From Phaeoceros laevis (Eukaryota; Anthocerotophyta; Anthocerotopsida; Notothyladales), in contig JBNGIQ010009488.1 of NCBI GenBank assembly GCA_049999765.1, forward strand, positions 377,840-399,820: a DNA stretch of 21,981 bases. Direction: 5' to 3'. A model generated the notes under the pieces. That model saw only the letters and a list, made by a program, of their open reading frames with translations, was not told the origin of the DNA and did not search any database. Each line of letters starts with the position of its first letter. Position 1 is the first letter of the stretch. Below, in pieces: positions 19,701-21,981 of this stretch. The position numbers were made by a program, and so were the translations under genes.

Positions 19701-20699
19701 CCCCTCATGCTGCCAAAGATAACACTGCTCACAGCTACCTACCGCATCACCGTCGGGCTCCTCCAAGCAGAGGTGATGACGAGGTGGCAATAAAAAAGCG
19801 CTGAAGCCGGAGAAACAAGTGGAGACAACTGCTGACACAATCGCCACAGCAGCATTTCAAATTCCCGCGCGGAGCCCCGCTGCCTACGCCACCTACAGTG
19901 TTCCTGCTGCTGTGGGAGCAGGGAGGGCGGGCCAATGGAAGAGACCGGGACCGGATCACGGGGATCCACGGCTGATGACGGGAAGAAGGAAGGAAGGTTG
20001 CGTGAGGGTGGGTTGTGACGAGGAGGGAGGGGCGGAATCCGAGGCAGAGACTAGACTGGCGAGAGACCTGCTCAGCTTGGAGCCGCAAAGGTGAGCGACC
20101 TGCGCCGTGTCATCATCATCACGTCTGACATTCGGCGCCAGGCTCAAGGTGACGAGCGTGATGAAGGCCTCTCCGATGTCCCATTCCAGATTGAGCATGG
20201 AACGTTGGGACGCGGACAAGAGAGGCAGTCCTGCCCTTCCATGCCGTTGCTTCCTTCACCGGACCCGGAAGACGAGCGTCAAACTTGGGGAATCTAATCC
20301 CTCCATTAATGCATTCGTACCGCTCCTAAATCGGCCTCGGACCACCCACACCGTCCGTCGGCTCGGACCTTCTCCGGTTAAACACTTGATTTCATAATCC
20401 AACACCGAGCGTGTGCGCATGTGCGACGCCACGTGGATACTCGACGCATGGTGGTACACTGGAGTGCCACTTGCCAGGGTCAGGCCGTGCGGACAACCTT
20501 CGCGGACGGAACCGGCAGGACGGAGCCGTTGGAACAACGAAAGAGCCGTTGGCCCTCCTTTTGCATTGCTACAGGATAAGTCCAGTATCCAGTCCTGTTC
20601 CTTACTTGGGTACTTGGGCTTGGTTGGTGTGAAGCCAGATTGAGCAGCCCAATCAGTTGAGCTTTTGCACGGACTGTACACACATGGTTCAATGCATGT
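19701..20699. other. Upstream region of the intronless lectin receptor kinase
   Basis: GC-rich sequence that should contain the 5' UTR and promoter of the minus-strand receptor kinase. The receptor frame stays open through 19847 but without an ATG. Several 70-140-codon frames on both strands (for example minus 20681-20256) have no domain and are regarded as chance in GC-rich DNA. No clear TATA box or named regulatory site was identified. Confidence 0.5.
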
Positions 20700-21981
20700 T
20701 GTGACTTACAGCTGAATCCGTAGTGCTCCAACATCTACTGGGCAGTCTGGGCTGCTACTGTACTTTGAATTATCATGTGGTGACAAGAGCCCGTAATCCT
20801 AATCCAGTGGAGGGCAAAAATGCATCCACTGCAGGGCAAATGTGCTGTGAACTTCAGACACCAAGTGAACTTCAGCCACCAACAGCCTCCAAAAGATAGT
20901 AGCATTTTAGTCAAACCTTTTGCAGTAAATGTCACCCTGCACTCTCCCACTCTGAAAAATAAAGTGAATATACTATCAATAGATGTCTAAGCTCTAAGCT
21001 CCTCTCCCTTTACCCTTTTGTGTTTTATCATCTCCATCATAGATAATAAGACCAACTATCTAGACCTTATATACATCATTTTTATACTTCACAGTAGAAG
21101 TGGCAAGTACCTTTTTGAAGAAATTTTGTTTGTCCAACTATAAATTAATTCTCTTTATTGGACTATAAATTATAAAAATAGCAGTGTTGCTTTCACTCCT
21201 TAGCAACACGCTGCATCATGGTCCCAGCTTTGGGGAAGTTGGCCAAGGTAGTACACATCATCCTGTCGCAAAGTTCTCTTATGAGTTTTTTTTTTACTTT
21301 TCAGCAAAGAGATATTATTTGATATAATGTATTGAATAAATTCAAATTTTAATAAATTATCATATTCTATAGATCTTGTATTAATAAAACAAAAACGAGG
21401 TGTCTTGGAGCTAAAGGCATATTGTACATGACTGAAGGGCATTTTTAAATATAAAAATGAGAGCTAAACAAATTCAATCACATTTTTCACATGAATAAGA
21501 AAGAAGAAAGAAAACTCAAGGAACTAGAGTTGTCTACAGAGAACACAAGAAAGTTGACAAAACAGTTGTTTATTAATTGCTGGGATGGCAAGGTGTGGTT
21601 TCATGCACATACAATAAAGGATTTGCATAGTTGCCTGAAGTTTAAGAACATCATTGTTTTCAATAATGTAGTTCCTACTCAAGTAACTTGGTGAATTGAG
21701 TGATAGAGCAGAAAAAGAAGATCCAGAATTGGCCACTAAAGAAAACTTCTGGATTTTTAGCATTGTAGTCCAATGAGAAATTCTATGTCACCTACTGGTT
21801 TGAAGATTATGGGATTCTATATTGTCAGTACGCTAAGCAGTCAAGAGTGTCGAAAAAATCCACCTTCATTATTGCAACACAAGAAACATTAATCTTTTGG
21901 ATTACAGGATAGTTGAAATTTGTTATAAGATAGAATAAGAAAGGCTTACCATTCCCAATTGCTTTTTAATCTGTCTCTTAT
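20700..21981. other. AT-rich gene-poor flank
   Basis: From about 20950 the base composition turns AT-rich, like the left end of the window. Only short frames are present, the longest Lys-rich one being 67 codons at 21491-21694, without a recognisable domain. No reverse transcriptase, transposase, long terminal repeat or terminal inverted repeat was seen. A non-autonomous or decayed element is possible but not shown. Confidence 0.55.

Noticed and set aside
19701-19847. Extension of the minus-strand receptor kinase to a GTG at 19847
   Set aside because: Plant nuclear genes start at ATG; the first in-frame ATG is at 19700 and leaves a reasonable signal region.
20256-20681. 141-codon minus-strand frame upstream of the lectin receptor kinase
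   Set aside because: No recognisable motif, no splice partners, and its length is near chance expectation in GC-rich sequence.
21491-21694. Lys-rich 67-codon frame in the AT-rich flank, as a possible transposon protein
   Set aside because: No transposase or gag-type motif, no flanking terminal repeats, and AT-rich DNA readily gives Lys/Asn-rich frames.
1-21981. tRNA, rRNA or CRISPR features
   Set aside because: No cloverleaf-like segment with a convincing T-arm, no rRNA sequence and no regularly spaced repeat array were seen by eye; a covariance-model scan would be decisive.

Overview
The window is nuclear DNA of a land plant. Every multi-exon gene can be assembled with standard GT..AG introns (one GC..AG), mostly 70-200 bases long. 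The families present (antiquitin-type ALDH7B, a mitochondrial-type thioredoxin, a BAHD acyltransferase, two legume-lectin receptor kinases) are plant-type. Short introns and tight gene spacing suggest a compact genome such as that of a seed-free plant (bryophyte or lycophyte). That placement is inference; the sequence alone does not fix the species.

Layout, left to right: (1) 1-789, AT-rich with degenerate short repeats. (2) 790-4009, minus strand, a complete 14-exon ALDH7B gene encoding 511 aa. (3) 4301-5515, plus strand, a six-exon thioredoxin with a mitochondrial-type presequence, head-to-head with ALDH7B across about 290 bases. (4) 5516-6504, no gene, one small tandem repeat. (5) 6505-8098, plus, a three-exon BAHD acyltransferase. 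(6) 8283-8645, plus, single-exon TAF13. (7) 8646-9565, no gene; direct repeats and a perfect hairpin. (8) 9566-10752, plus, a four-exon CDIN1/C15orf41-type nuclease gene. (9) 10753-12701, unresolved, with several open stretches on both strands. (10) 12702-14029, plus, a three-exon DUF218 membrane protein. (11) 14345-16474, plus, an L-type lectin receptor kinase whose sugar/metal site and kinase active site are both degenerate. (12) 17157-19700, minus, a second, intronless L-type lectin receptor kinase with all key residues intact but a roughly 110-residue insert in its kinase domain. (13) 19701-21981, upstream DNA grading into an AT-rich, gene-poor flank.

Most genes are unrelated housekeeping or metabolic genes that happen to be adjacent. 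The exceptions are the two lectin receptor kinases, which converge tail to tail and form a small paralogous cluster: one looks catalytically competent, the other looks like a pseudokinase with a non-canonical lectin. That pair is the most interesting part of the window. The second point of interest is the 1.95-kb unresolved interval at 10753-12701. No mobile element with recognisable proteins, tRNA, rRNA or CRISPR array was seen.
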